Below are positions 13,867-26,177 of a DNA stretch of 64,000 nt, in pieces (position 1 is the first letter of the stretch; every line of letters starts with the position of its first letter). Below the pieces are notes generated by a model. It saw only the letters and a list, made by a program, of their open reading frames with translations. It was not told where the DNA came from and did not search any database. A program made the position numbers and the translations under genes. The stretch is from assembly GCA_947172415.1 (NCBI GenBank), contig OX359201.1, positions 6,839,245 through 6,903,244 on the forward strand, read 5' to 3'. The stretch is from Chondrosia reniformis. Taxonomy: Eukaryota; Porifera; Demospongiae; Chondrillida; Chondrillidae.

Positions 13867-16800
13867 TCGTATAGTAGAAATTTAATGTACATTATAGTGC
13901 TGTAACTCTTCCAAATGAAGAGATATGAATCTTAAACTCTATGTCAGTATTCACAAAGATGTTTGAAAGGTTTTCATTGAGTTTTGCAAATTTTAATATC
14001 TACTCAAATTTGCCCTATCTCTCACCATACATTAACTTCATATAACAGTAATTTAAAGTACATTAAGCGCCGTAACTCTTCCAAATGAAGAGATATGAAT
14101 CTTAAACTCTATGTCAGTATTCAAAAAGATGTTTGGAAGGTTTTCATTGAGTTTTGCAAATTTTAATATCTACTCAAATTTGCCCTATCTCTCACCATAC
14201 ATTAACTTCGTATAACAGTAATTTAAAGTATATTAAGCGCCGTAACTCTTCCAAATGAAGGGATATGAATCTTAAACTCTATCTCAGTATTCACAAAGAT
14301 GTTTGAAAGGTTTTCATTGAGTTTTGCAAATTTTAATATCTACTCAAATTTGCTCTATCTCTCACCATACATTAACTTCGTATAACAGTAATTTAAAGTA
14401 CATTAAGCGCCGTAGCTCTTCCAAATGAAGAGATATGAATCTTAAACTTTATCTCAGCATTCACAGATATGTATGAAAGGTTTTCATTGAGTTTTACAAG
14501 TTTTGATATCTACTCAAATTTACTCTATCTCTCACTATGCATTAACTTCGTATAGCAGTAATTTAAAGTACATTAAGTGCTGTAACTCTTCAAAATGAAG
14601 GGATATGAATCTTAAACTTTATCTCAGCATTCACAGATATGTATGAAAGGTTTTCATTGAGTTTTGAAAATTTTAATATCTACTCAAATTTGCCCTATCT
14701 CTCACTATACATTAACTTCGTATACAGTTATTTAATCTACATTATAGTGCTGTAACTCTTCCAAATGAAGAGATATGAATCTTAAACTCTATCTCAGTAT
14801 TCACAAAGATGTTTGAAAGGTTTTCATTGAGTTTTGCAAATTTTGATATCTACTCAAATTTGCACTATATCTCTCACTATACATTAACTTCATATAACAG
14901 TAATTTAAAGTACATTAAGTGCTGTAACTCTTCCAAATGAAGAGATATGAGTCTTAAACTCTATCTCAGTATTCACAGAGATGTATGAAAGGTTTTCATT
15001 GAGTTTTGAAAATTTTATTATCTACTCAAATTTGCCCTATCTCTCACCATACGTACATTAACTTCGTATACAGTTATTTAATCTAAATTATAGTGCTGTA
15101 ACTCTTCCAAATGAAGAGATATGAATCTTAAACTCTATCTCAGTATTCACAAAGATGTTTGAAAGGTTTTCATTGAGTTTTTCAAATTTTGAAATCTACT
15201 AAAATTTGCCTTATCTCTCACTGTACGTACATTAACTTCTTATAGCAGTAATAAATAGTACATTCAGTACTGTAACTCTTCCAAATGAAGAGATATGAAT
15301 CTTAAACTCTACCTCAGTATTCAGAGAGATGTATGAAAGGCATCCAATGAGTTTTGCAAATTTTAATATCTACTCAAATTTACCCTATCTCTCACCATAC
15401 ATTTACTTCGTATAGCAGTAATTTAAAGTACCTTAAGTGCTGTAACTCTTGAAAATGAAGAGATATGAATCTTAAACTTTATCTCAGCATTCACACAGAT
15501 GTATGAAAGGTTTTCTTTGAGTTTTGCAAATTTTGATATCTACTCAAATTTGCCCTATCTCTCACTATACATTAACTTCATTTAGCAGTAAGTTAAAGTA
15601 CATTAAGTGCTGTAACTCTTCCAAATGAAGAGATATGAATCTTAAACTGTATCTCAGCATTTACAGAGATGTATGAAAGGCATTCAATGAGTTTTGCAAG
15701 TTTTGATATCTACTCAAGTTTTCCCTATCTCTCACCATACATTAACTTCGTATAGCAGTAATTTAAAGTACATTAAGTGCTGTAACTCTTCCAAATGAAG
15801 AGATATGAAACTTAAACTCTATCTCAGTATTCACAAAGATGTTTGAAAGGTTTTCATTGAGTTTTGAAAATTTTGATATCTACTCAAATTTGCCCTATAT
15901 CTCTCACTATACATTAACTTCATATAGCAGTAATTTAAAGTACATTCAGTGCTGTAACTCTTCCAAATGAAGAGATATGAATCTTAAACTCTATCTCAGT
16001 ATTCACAAAGATGTTTGAAAGGTTTTCATTGAGTTTTGAAAATTTTGATATCTACTCAAATTTGCACTATATCTCTCAATATACATTAACTTCATATAAC
16101 AGTAATTTAAAGTACATTAAGTGCTGTAACTCTTCCAAATGAAGAGATATGAGTCTTAAACTCTATCTCAGTATTCACAGAGATGTATGAAAGGTTTTCA
16201 TTGAGTTTTGAAAATTTTAATATCTACTCAAATTTGCCCTATCTCTCACCATACATTAACTTCGTATACAGTTATTTAATCTACATTATAGTGCTGTAAC
16301 TCTTCCAAATGAAGAGATATGAATCTTAAACTCTATCTCAGTATTCACAAAGATGTTTGAAAGGTTTTCATTGAGTTTTTCAAATTTTGAAATCTACTAA
16401 AATTTGCCTTATATCTCACTATACGTACATTAACTTCTTATAGCAGTAATAAATAGTACATTCAGTACTGTAACTCTTCCAAATGAAGAGATATGAATCT
16501 TAAACTCTACCTCAGTATTCAGAGAGATGTATGAAAGGCATCCAATGAGTTTTGAAAATTTTAATATCTACTCAAATTTACCCTATCTCTCACCATACAT
16601 TTACTTCGTATAGCAGTAATTTAAAGTACATTAAGTGCTGTAACTCTTGAAAATGAAGAGATATGAATCTTAAACTTTATCTCAGCATTCACAGAGATGT
16701 ATGAAAGGTTTTCATTGAGTTTTGCAAATTTTGATATCTACTCAAATTTGCCCTATCTCTCACTATACATTAACTTCATTTAGCAGTAAGTTAAAGTACA

Positions 16801-16930
16801 TTAAGTGCTGTAACTCTTCCAAATGAAGAGATATGAATCTTAAACTCTATCTCAGTATTCCCAGAGATGTATGAAAGGCATCCAATGAGTTTTGCAAATT
16901 TTGATATCTACTCAAATTTACCCTGTGTAG

Positions 16931-17441
16931 AGATAGGCAAATATGAGTGTAAATCAAAATTTCCTTAATAATATCTCTCTCCATACATTAAATTTGTATA
17001 CCTGGATATTTTGTACATTTACTTCTGTAACTCTTGCAAATGGAAAGATATGAAGCTTTGTGTGTCAGCATTCACAGAACTCCATTAAGCATGATCAATG
17101 AGTTTTGGAAATTTTTATTTACACTCATAAATATTGTCAGTGCTGAAAGTCTAAGCTATATATACCTATTTGCTGGAGTTTTCAGCATATATACTATTTA
17201 TGGTATATTGTAAAAAGCTTCATGGACTACAGGTGCTCAGTTATGGTGAGTGCACTAATTACTGGTATTGTTTGCTCTTAATATGCTTTACATATAGTGA
17301 GATTGGTTGGTTAAAAAGTTCTGAGTTTTTGTCAAAAATACAAAGAATAAACATACATTTGATGTTTTAAACAAATGCTTATAAAAATGTTCAAACAAAA
17401 GACGAACACATAAAATACTCCTAAAAGTGGCTATCAGAAGC
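16931..17441. other. Satellite edge and unique AT-rich spacer
   Basis: One badly decayed monomer can still be followed to about 17,150 (ctgtaactcttgcaaatggaaagatatgaa, then gatcaatgagttttgg). Beyond it I see only AT-rich unique sequence with no supportable gene up to the stop codon of the ADAMTS-like gene. Confidence 0.7.
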
Positions 17442-20400
17442 TTATCCATTATTACATGTTTCACAACACATTGTCTGCATTAAATTTGTTGAACACGAAT
17501 GAACAGGCCTTATTGTGAGACAAGCACTGGGATCCCATATATCACAGCAGCAAGGCTGACTGCTAGCTGGTTTGATGTAGGGATTGCATCCACTATACTT
17601 TGTATTTCCATTACCTGACAGGCATTGCACTTGGCGTGTCTGTCTGCATCTCCCACCCTTTTTGACACACTGTATAATTGAGTAACAACAAAGTTAAATA
17701 TGCCTGGAGCTCAGTTCAGTTACATGCTTGCCTTAGACCACGGAGAACTCCTCCATTCACAGTTAACATAACAGGATTCTTCTTGAATTGGTTTTGTTGA
17801 ATTACAAACAGTGTCATTGACAATTCTTCCTATGACTCCATCATCAAGAACACAGTAAACGTCTCGAGTTTGAACACCATTCATTCCACAAGTTCCCTTG
17901 CACTGAATAGAACAAAGAGCAATATAATTAATTAATCATAACAAGCTATAAAAATGAACATTACTTGCATATCATTGTACACACACTGTACATATGGGGG
18001 AGCTACAATGTAATTTGGCTTACGTGACTCCATTCATGTGTCTCCCATTCAGCAGTGGAACAGTTAATGGAGCATGGACGAACATTGATCGGCTTGATCT
18101 GACCACTGCATTCCAGATCATTTACTATGATTGATGCTTCTGGTGTCACATTGTAACACAGCACCAGTCTGTGCTGCACTCCTGCATTTTCCCCACACGC
18201 GCCAGAGCACTAGGAGACAAGCGCAACACGTCAAACAGCTTCAGCCATGCTTGCAATATCTTTGGACTCACATCATTCCATTCACTGATCTTCCACTCAA
18301 TCTGGCAGGCAGCTGTCCCACATGCCTCCTCGTGGACCGGCCGCGTGGACACGGGGCAATCATTTGAAGGGTGTATCATCTGCTGTCCACTACTCTCCTG
18401 TACCACACACTCTACCTTTCTCTGCCGGACACCACCTTCACATTGAGTTGAACACTGCCCCCATCCGCCAACACTCCACCTATATAGGAGAACAACATGC
18501 ACTTGTCATCACCTGTCAACATCTCAAGTCACCTGACACTAGTGGCAGGCTGCAGCCCTACTTGGCATTGCAGTCTGGCTGGTGACATATCTCCACTATG
18601 GGAGTCGGTTTTGGTCCTATATATGTTCTGCAGTAGGCGTCAGGTACATTTGTGAGGTGGCCCCTGACCCTGACAATGCACTGATACCGGGTTACAGCCA
18701 TGCCTGTTCCACATGTTACTGAGCACTGCCCCTTGGGGCCTGGCTCCCAGGAGTATAAGTAGGATTTGGAGTTCCGTCCTCTCCTTTGCCGTACTGGCAA
18801 GGTCTGGTTACGCTTGATCACAGTATAGTAGGAGTACACGATTCCATAATTTTGATCTGTTCTGCCAACCTACATTGGAGACAACATTAGATGAGTCAGT
18901 ATGATGAGAGTACCAAAGTGGCAGGCCGACTCTCACAGTAATGGTCAGTGGCTGGTCAGTTGGTCCATCTGCCAGAACTGCCCATTTCTCAATACAATTG
19001 TCACAAGTGTGGTCTTTGATGAGTTTGAATTTAGTGCCCCCAAGTGACACCGGATTGTCTGCTGTAACCCTCATCTGAAGGCTCTGTTTCCCCTGCAGTC
19101 GGACTCCTTTACACAAACAGAGGAGATTAAATTATTCATTGTCATTTATGGAAATACTTTCAGTTACTGTAATGTTATATCCCACAGATTCCTTTATTCA
19201 TTCTTAATGAATAATTTTTGGGAGTGGAAATTGTGGTAACTAAATCTTCAATACACAAACAGGATAAATTACCAATCGAGGATCCGGTATCATAGTACAG
19301 TGATGAAAGAGTCTCATCCATATATAAACAGCCTGCCATAGCAACACAGTTGTATAAGGCACACATACCACTCCTCCTATACACACTCACTGAATATGTA
19401 TTGGAAAGCTAAACTGAAAGACCTTATACTGTATGCTTTGTATGAGTCATCCCTTCAGTGGGAGGTGGGGGAGGGGAGCATCAGATCTTGTTCGTCCAGC
19501 TGTTTAGCAGCATCATTCCAATGTACACTTGAGCTAGGTCAAGTGATTCAAGATATCTGTGGAATGTCATTTATTCATTACAGCAACAATAGCAGATCAT
19601 TGCTTTGTCAATCTCCTCCCTCCACCTGACACTGTCTGGTGCATGTCTTAGCTGTGTGGCCACAGTCACCCGGGAATACAGGCAAGGCTCCCAAGGGTCC
19701 CAGCGCCAGACAATGATTTATTTATACTAAACCGATGTCATTGTTTTGATGTGGTTCAATTAATTGGCCTTTGAAGTCAGACAACTATGAGACTCACTTA
19801 TGTGGTTTCTGTAGGTGCCCAAAGTTGTTATGTTGATGTAAGAGGATTTCGGTGGAATACTTACAATTCTGTTTGTATCTAAAAACATTAAAAATATAAT
19901 TGTCATATACGTAAATTCTGCTGTAGTTCATTAATAGTCTGCCAGTAGTTACAGAAGGAGTAGCATTACATGATGCACTTGAATATAAACAGAATATTAT
20001 ATTCAACACAAGTATACATAGAGGTGGAACACACACTAATCATTAATCTTTTGAACTAAATTATTCCAACATACGTTTATTTAGTCGCTTCTTTAAAACT
20101 TGGCCGACAAACTTTCTACATATTAGTTGTCCTTGATTTTCAGGTTTTAGTAGATGACATCTGTGACATTTGTCTGATGCAATGGGTGAGCCTAGCTTGC
20201 CATCACATCCTAACCTCTATACAGCAAAGGAGTGGAGGAAGGGAGGAGTGGAGGGAGGGAGGAGTGGAGTTAGTGGTAAACACACAGGTGCTGTGGACAT
20301 GAATAATCAAACACCATTTTTCTTATTTGCTACATCTACTATAGAGTAATGGCCTATAGGGAACTAAAGCTAGTGAGAGCTTTGAAAGAGGATACAAAAG

Positions 20401-22207
20401 TTTTATTCTTCTTCTTATCTTCTCCACTAGGCCATGCGGTATAGTGTAAGTAGGTGCTATATATAGATTCAAGAATATTGTGTGGTTCATGCTCAATTGT
20501 GCATTCATGAGGTCTTACACAATTTGTAAATGGAGTATAATTACATCTATTTCAATAGCGTTATGCCACTGATTGACAATGTCTGTAAGTCTTACATCCC
20601 ATTCAGTACACTTCTACCACTCACAATGCAGCTGCCCTGAATGCATACACCTCCTCCCTCCAAGCACTTGGTACCATCAGGGACAGTTGGAGACTTCAAG
20701 ACCACTTTTGAGGTCACATTGGAAATGCAAAGAAGTTGACACTCACTTTCTCCTGTGGCAAAGACACAGCATTAATTCAATGAATTTAAGAACAATGACA
20801 GAAAGAGTAATTGTTTTTGTGACAGACTGAGGTTTCAAACACATAAAGCTTCAGGAAGAAATATATATTTGTTATGTAATTACAATGAGTTGTTAGTGTG
20901 ATCTCGTAATATGAGCACTGTATAATGAGTCAGGGACCCAGCTAACTCAGTAGGTGCAGCAATTCCATTAAACACAGCAATAGAGATTGTTGTAATGTTA
21001 TAAGACTTGAAAATTGTTTAAACATTATTAAACATATCTGGTGTTCACCAAGTGGAACTGGCCATTGTTCCTCGACTGATTGGCTTGTTTACAAGCTCCA
21101 ACGTGGAAGGTATTGACTTACATGTGTTAGAGACTGTGTGTGTATCCCTAACACTCTGCCATATATACTAATATGCAAACCCCCTTTAACACAAAACCAC
21201 ACACCGTGGCTGAGCCATCAATATTAATGTGACATCAAGTCATGAAATAAAAAACATATTTAATTTGACAGTCCTAATATACATTAGTTAGCTAATTTGA
21301 ATTTAAATCATAAGACATGATGTCCTTTGAAAGGTGAGCTATTACTTGTTACCCTCCCACAAGGATTACTGGTCTCAAATGTACGTATACACAGTAATAA
21401 TATACATGATCAAAAACTAACAGTTTAATGTAGACATTATACACTTTGCATGTACACTAGATCAATTAAGATCAAGTAATGATTGAGTTAAATCCGGTGC
21501 AAAGGGATATACGAGAGGAGCACCCAACTATTGAAGGAGATATACTCAGACTGTTCTATACAGTGCCTGACTTACCTCTTCTGGGCGCAGCAGAACTCCA
21601 AGATTCAGAGTCGTCAGCAGAATTGAATGCTTGGCACTGCTCTGTCCGTATGTCCACATCTTTGATTAGACAAGGCTGAAATAATTTGATGACAACAGTG
21701 ATCAGTGTAAATAGAGTGAATATGGCATCAAGCAGCTATATGAAGGTGCCTTGTAAGAAATCTTGACCAAATTAGATCAGGGAAACCACTAATTGTTCAG
21801 TTTCAACAAAAGCCATTATAATATTCATGTTAGGTACCTCTGGAGCTAACGTGCTCACCTGCACATTACACGACCTATACCGCATCTGAGGAAGATTTTG
21901 ACAATCGCCCTGACTGCAATACAAAGAGATAAGTCAGTAAATTGAATAGCAATAAAGACATGCTTACTTACTGGCACTTCTTCTGGTACATTATTCCAGA
22001 CCCACACTCCTGCGTGCAGTCGCTCCACTCATTCCAGCCTTCGCCTGCGACCAACCTCTTTATATTTAAAGCATATAGTCGCATTTGAATGCAGCAGTTG
22101 TACGACAACAAAATTTACTAACCTTTACGGGACTTGCAGAATGAAGGTATCCAGAGTGGGTCCAAATAATTGATAAAATCATGAGGAGAATCTTTACTAA
22201 GAATCGC
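17442..22207 (-). CDS. ADAMTS-like/papilin-like secreted matrix protein (TSP1, Cys-rich, spacer, TSP1 repeats, PLAC)
   Basis: Exons read in minus order: 22207-22123, 22044-21972, 21913-21859, 21675-21576, 20752-20625, 20216-20075, an unresolved stretch, 19092-18937, 18869-18562, 18479-18272, 18209-18024, 17902-17732, 17669-17442. Phases agree throughout. The domain order is: a thrombospondin type 1 repeat (WNEWSDCTQECGSG), an ADAMTS cysteine-rich module (DVDIRTEQC; DGTKC; GGVCIQGSC; then LGCDGKLGS), a spacer (PLTIT, YGIVYSYY), at least four C-terminal TSP1 repeats (GGWGQCSTQCEGG, CSGACGENAGVQ, CKGTCGMNGVQ, CVKKGGRC) and a final PLAC domain (CCDIW...CCETC). No metalloprotease or disintegrin module is visible, so it matches ADAMTS-like proteins or papilins of the extracellular matrix, not an active protease. 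The first exon (signal peptide) and one short spacer exon between 19,093 and 20,074 were not found. RWDPWEPC near 19,700 on the minus strand may be a TSP1 relic. Confidence 0.85.
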
Positions 22208-22526
22208 CTGCAGAAATTGGACTAGGGATCTACACGTGTACCAAAAAAGTTTAATAAGAATCAATCGCAAATGCGAACCTTATCGCGTGCATCGTGAGGT
22301 TTGCAGCAGCGTCGGAAATCGTTTATGGTGAAGCTGTCGTACAAGTGGTGCTAGTTACGTTGAGCACTACTGGGAGCATCCACTAGTCAGCCAGCATTAT
22401 AGACACTAAACTCGCTCTCGTTAGCTACTTACAGTCTGTAGGGTTTCATATTTCACGAAATTTTAATTTTTTATGTCATATATAATTGATGACATTCATG
22501 GCCGGTATCCATAGCAACTTATAGAA
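22208..22526. promoter_or_regulatory. Probable bidirectional promoter, ADAMTS-like / AK8
   Basis: About 320 bp lie between the first exon I could place of the minus-strand ADAMTS-like gene and the AK8 start codon. The missing first exon of the ADAMTS-like gene must also lie here or just beyond. Promoter function is inferred only from the head-to-head layout; no convincing core element was identified. Confidence 0.35.
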
Positions 22527-25500
22527 ATGGAGGACGCGGCCAAGCGAACGGTTAGGATTCCACCCGACTTTGCCAAGTACGCGGAGGAAAAGGGCATCTT
22601 TGACATACTGGAAGTGAGTGTGGTGTCGCCTTCCAGGTGCTTCTCTATGGCATATGATGCTGTTTGCAGTGTGCGGTACAGGAGCTTCTAGTAGCCGAGC
22701 CAGATGACCCGTTACAATTCTTTATCGATTATTTGGGAAGAAAAGGATCAAATGGTAACTTGCAAAGGAAAAGTCTTGTTACTGAAAATCCTTGTGTTTA
22801 TCAACATTTTAAATTAAAGCATTTTACGGAATATCGTTTCAGTTTCCTGTGAACCGCTTGGCGGTTTCTTAGATGATGTAAGATTACCGCAAGCCATTGT
22901 ACCTTGTACAGTGGACCATGACATAAGCTTATGGAGTACATAAGCTGTGCTCAATTACTCCATGTCGTCAGGAGGCTTATCAGACGCGGGCAGCGTGACC
23001 CGATGGGGCAATGTGCGGTTAAATATAATTATTGTTTACTTTTTAATTATTCAAATTAATCGAGACAATGCATTTCACATGTTCCTTCCTATCTGCCGCA
23101 GTTCCTCGTGTACTCATACTGGGACCGCCAGTTGTGGGAAAGCGATCAATTGTAAGTGACACAGTCGATGTGTGTTTGTGAGATGCATGGACTACTTGTT
23201 CACTGGTAGGGGAAGCGGGTGGCAGACAGCTTGAGATGTGTGCTTGTGGATGTGCAGCGGCTGGTGGCAGAGGAGGACAGCCAGTTCTCCTCCAAGGTCA
23301 GTGTGTCCATGTTGAATGATTCAATCAGTGTCAGTGTGAGCTCATGTAAAGTTTAGATAAATGCGACTCCTTCAGACAGCCATGTGAGGATGTTACAACT
23401 GATACGTGACTCCTACTTCTGGTACATATTCTCTTTAGGAACTAGCTCCCACTCAACTGGTGGAGTTCATTGCAGAGCGCTTGGCTCAACCGGACTGCCT
23501 GAACAAGGTAGGAGCACTTGTGTGGCTTGAGTGTCTCTGCTACAGCCAATGTATAGAGTGGCTATCAAGTTGCTCCAGTGTTACTTGAGGAAAGAGATAA
23601 TGTGTCTGCTAAATTTGTACATGTTGAAATGATAACTCACTCATTGATTGTCAACAGTAACCATTAGCTATGTAATTGAATATAACTTTACAGATTTAGA
23701 ATTTGGTTTTCCATAACAGATGGTCTTGTCATGTTGATTAACCTCTTGAATTGCATCTCACTCAGTGAAGCTGGCCTCTGGTTACTAGACCATCTGACAT
23801 GTACCATCTTCCTGTCTCTCCCCTCAGGGTTGGGTACTGGTACACTTTCCAGAAAACAGGCAGCAGGTATAAATGTTATCTCTTAGTAGTGCATGTGACA
23901 GTCATGTGATCTGAAATACATGTATAGGCATTGCAACTTCAAGCTGCTGGAGTAATACCAAGACATGTTGGTAAGTATTGCCTTGGTTCATGGCTCTGCA
24001 GCTGATCATGTGACTGTCACATGACCATCAGTCCACTTGGAGGCTGCAGACAGTGTGCTAAAAGGTCGTTTCTCTGGCAAGCGCTTGGATCCTATAACAG
24101 GGGAAGTGTATCACGTGACCTTTGCACCTCCCCCAACAAGGGAGGTGTTTGACAGAGTGGTACAGACCCCAGGTGGGCTGGAAGGTGTTGGGTCAAAGGT
24201 AGCACTCTACAGAAGGTAGGCTGGTACATGCCCAGGTAATCCTATCCCAGCTCTGTGTACCATTGGTCACCTCCAGATGTGTGGAGGGCTTGCTCAACTG
24301 CTACCAGTCGCTGTACAAGTCCTTTGATGCTGACCAGCCAATTGATGATGTGGCAAGTCAAGGTATGAATTGAGCACCCTGTGGTTTACTGTTGAACTGA
24401 AATCTGTCCTCTTTGGGCAGTCATGACCTTCCTACGCAGCCAGGGACGAAGACCCGCCCCCACCACCCCTCGGATAGTCATTCTGGGTCCCACTGGCAGT
24501 GGCAAGGGACTGATTACGTCTCACCTCTGCAGGAAGTACAACCTGGTGAATGGTGAGTGTGTCCAGGGAGAGGTTACTGTATGGTTTCCTGTGAGGGGCC
24601 TGCCACTGCTATCTTGTCTGATTTGAGTGGCCAAGAAGCCACAACCACCAGACACACTCAATATTGGGTCCACTGGTATAAAGGAACATGTAATTGTTTT
24701 ACCTTTGTAGTGGCTTTTAAGGATATGATCAATCAAGTTCTTCAATCGAACTCAAGCCTTGCTGACTTAATTCAGCCTTTTCATCAAAAAGGAATTTTGA
24801 GTAAGTTTTGTAGAGAAGGAAGCGAGTGTAATAAGGAGGTGTCCAAGTGTGACAATCTTAATTGGCAAGTCTGCTCCAGGCAATCTCAATCAACAGCTAT
24901 TGCCTCTACAGCTGGAGCTGTGCAGGTTAATTGTGGCATTCTTACCGTTTACGTATCTGTTCCCCAGTACCTGATGACTTGCTGCTACAAATTGTCAGTG
25001 ATCGGCTGAACCAACTTGATTGTGTAAGTCGTGGCTGGGTTCTCCAGGGGTTTCCCCTAACAAGGGAGCAGGCGGAGCTGCTAGATAAGGCGGGACACAC
25101 TCCAAGCAGGTTGGCTACTGCTTACAGTCATCTCTTGCTGCCTGTAATCCATTGCCCCGCCCACTACAGAGTATACTTCTTTGATGTACCTGTTGAAGTT
25201 ATTTTGGAGAGATTGTCACTCAGAAGAATTGACCCTGTTTCTGGGACAAGGTTGGTCTCCTTGGCTGATTCCACTGTTTCATACTTTTATGTCTCTCTTA
25301 GGTACCACCTTTTGTATGACCCTCCAGTCAACGAAGACATTAAACAGAGACTCAAAGTTGTAAGTTGACCCCTCTGCCTCCAACCTCTCTTATCCTCTCC
25401 AACCTCTCCCCTCTGCCTCCAACCTCTCCCCTCTGCCTCCAACCTCTCCCCTCTGCCTCCAACCTCTCCTATCCTCTCCAACCTCTCCCCTCTGCCTCCA

Positions 25501-26108
25501 ACCTCTCCCCTCTGCCTCCAACCTCTCCCCTCTGCCTCCAACCTCTCCTATCCTCTCCAACCTCTCCCCTCTGCCTCCAACCTCTCCTATCCTCTCCAAC
25601 CTCTCCCCTCTGCCTCCAACCTCTCCCCTCTGCCTCCAACCTCTCCTATCCTCTCCAACCTCTCCCCTCTGCCTCCAACCTCTCCTATCCTCTCCAACCT
25701 CTCCCCTCTGCCTCCAACCTCTCCCCTCTGCCTCCAACCTCTCCTATCCTCTCCAACCTCTCCCCTCTGCCTCCAACCTCTCCCCTCTGCCTCCAACCTC
25801 TCCCCTCTGCCTCCAACCTCTCCCCTCTGCCTGCAACCTCTCCCCTCTGCCTGCAACCTCTCCCCTCTGCCTGCAACCTCTCCCCTCTGCCTGCAACCTC
25901 TCCCCTCTGCCTCCAACCTCTCCCCTCCCTTCATTAGCATCCCAATGACACAGAAGAGGAGGTCCAGAGACGTGTGAGAGAGTATCAGGACAGTCTGGAG
26001 GACCTGCTCACGTACTACAAAAAGGGACAACATGTTAATGCTGATCAAGATCCAAACACAGTTTTCGAGATTGTAGAAGGAATCTTAATTAACTCTCTAC
26101 AAAGTTAA
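22527..26108 (+). CDS. AK8: Adenylate kinase 8 (two adenylate-kinase domains)
   Basis: Fifteen exons: 22527-22613, 22670-22754, 23102-23151, 23210-23296, 23439-23507, 23828-23866, 23928-23970, 24032-24215, 24277-24362, 24421-24552, 24711-24800, 24968-25109, 25170-25250, 25302-25359, 25938-26108. They sum to 1,404 nt (467 aa), close to vertebrate AK8 (479 aa). Domain 1 starts with VLILGPPVVGKRS and has the LID segment KRLDPITGEVYH; domain 2 has VILGPTGSGKG and RRIDPVSGTRYH. AK8 interconverts adenine nucleotides (2 ADP to ATP + AMP) and is linked to motile cilia in animals, which fits flagellated sponge cells (inference). The domain 1 P-loop has Arg after its Lys instead of Ser/Thr, so it may be weak or inactive. 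Start: the ATG opens the conserved RIPPDFAKYAEE segment. Intron 14 is a minisatellite. Confidence 0.93.
25366..25930. repeat. Minisatellite in AK8 intron 14
   Basis: Units of 20 bp (cctctgcctccaacctctcc) alternate with a 19-bp variant (tatcctctccaacctctcc), close to 29 units, and late units change tccaac to tgcaac. The array begins only a few bases after the GTAAGT donor and runs to about 8 bp before the exon 15 acceptor. It is strongly pyrimidine rich on the plus strand, so it resembles one very long polypyrimidine tract. Confidence 0.95.
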
Positions 26109-26177
26109 TACTGTGTACATGAACTTGGAATAACGTGTTATCTTTATGACATGGTACATGTTGCTAAGCAACGTGCA

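Larger units (their letters stand above)
1..16930. repeat. 170-bp satellite array with higher-order structure
   Basis: Tandem AT-rich monomers of 170 bp (the motif cagtaatttaaagtac recurs at 491, 661, 831, then 2221, 2392, 2562, 2732, 2902). Roughly 80 monomers are present. Almost every monomer keeps a short dyad, CTCTTC-N5-GAAGAG, while its loop varies. Variant monomers recur at multiples of the unit: the aaatgctgtaactc variant is at about 2751, 3431, 4645, 5325 and 6175, spacings of 680, 1214, 680 and 850 bp, suggesting a four-monomer higher-order repeat with local changes. Small acgt/gtac insertions recur near ctatctctcac and ctatac. Three 1,048-bp unrelated units interrupt the array. The array is cut by the left window edge. 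Monomer length is typical of centromeric or subtelomeric satellites; which it is cannot be told here. Confidence 0.95.

Noticed and set aside
1..16930. CRISPR-like regular repeats
   Set aside because: Monomers are contiguous 170-bp satellite without unique spacers, in a eukaryotic context.
19175..20036. Minus-strand ORFs inside the ADAMTS-like gene as missing spacer exons
   Set aside because: No spacer-domain signature, and junctions did not give a consistent phase; left unresolved.
25287..26048. Long ORFs on both strands in the CCTCTGCC array
   Set aside because: Products of an intronic minisatellite with frames lacking stops; the AK8 exon model spans the region.
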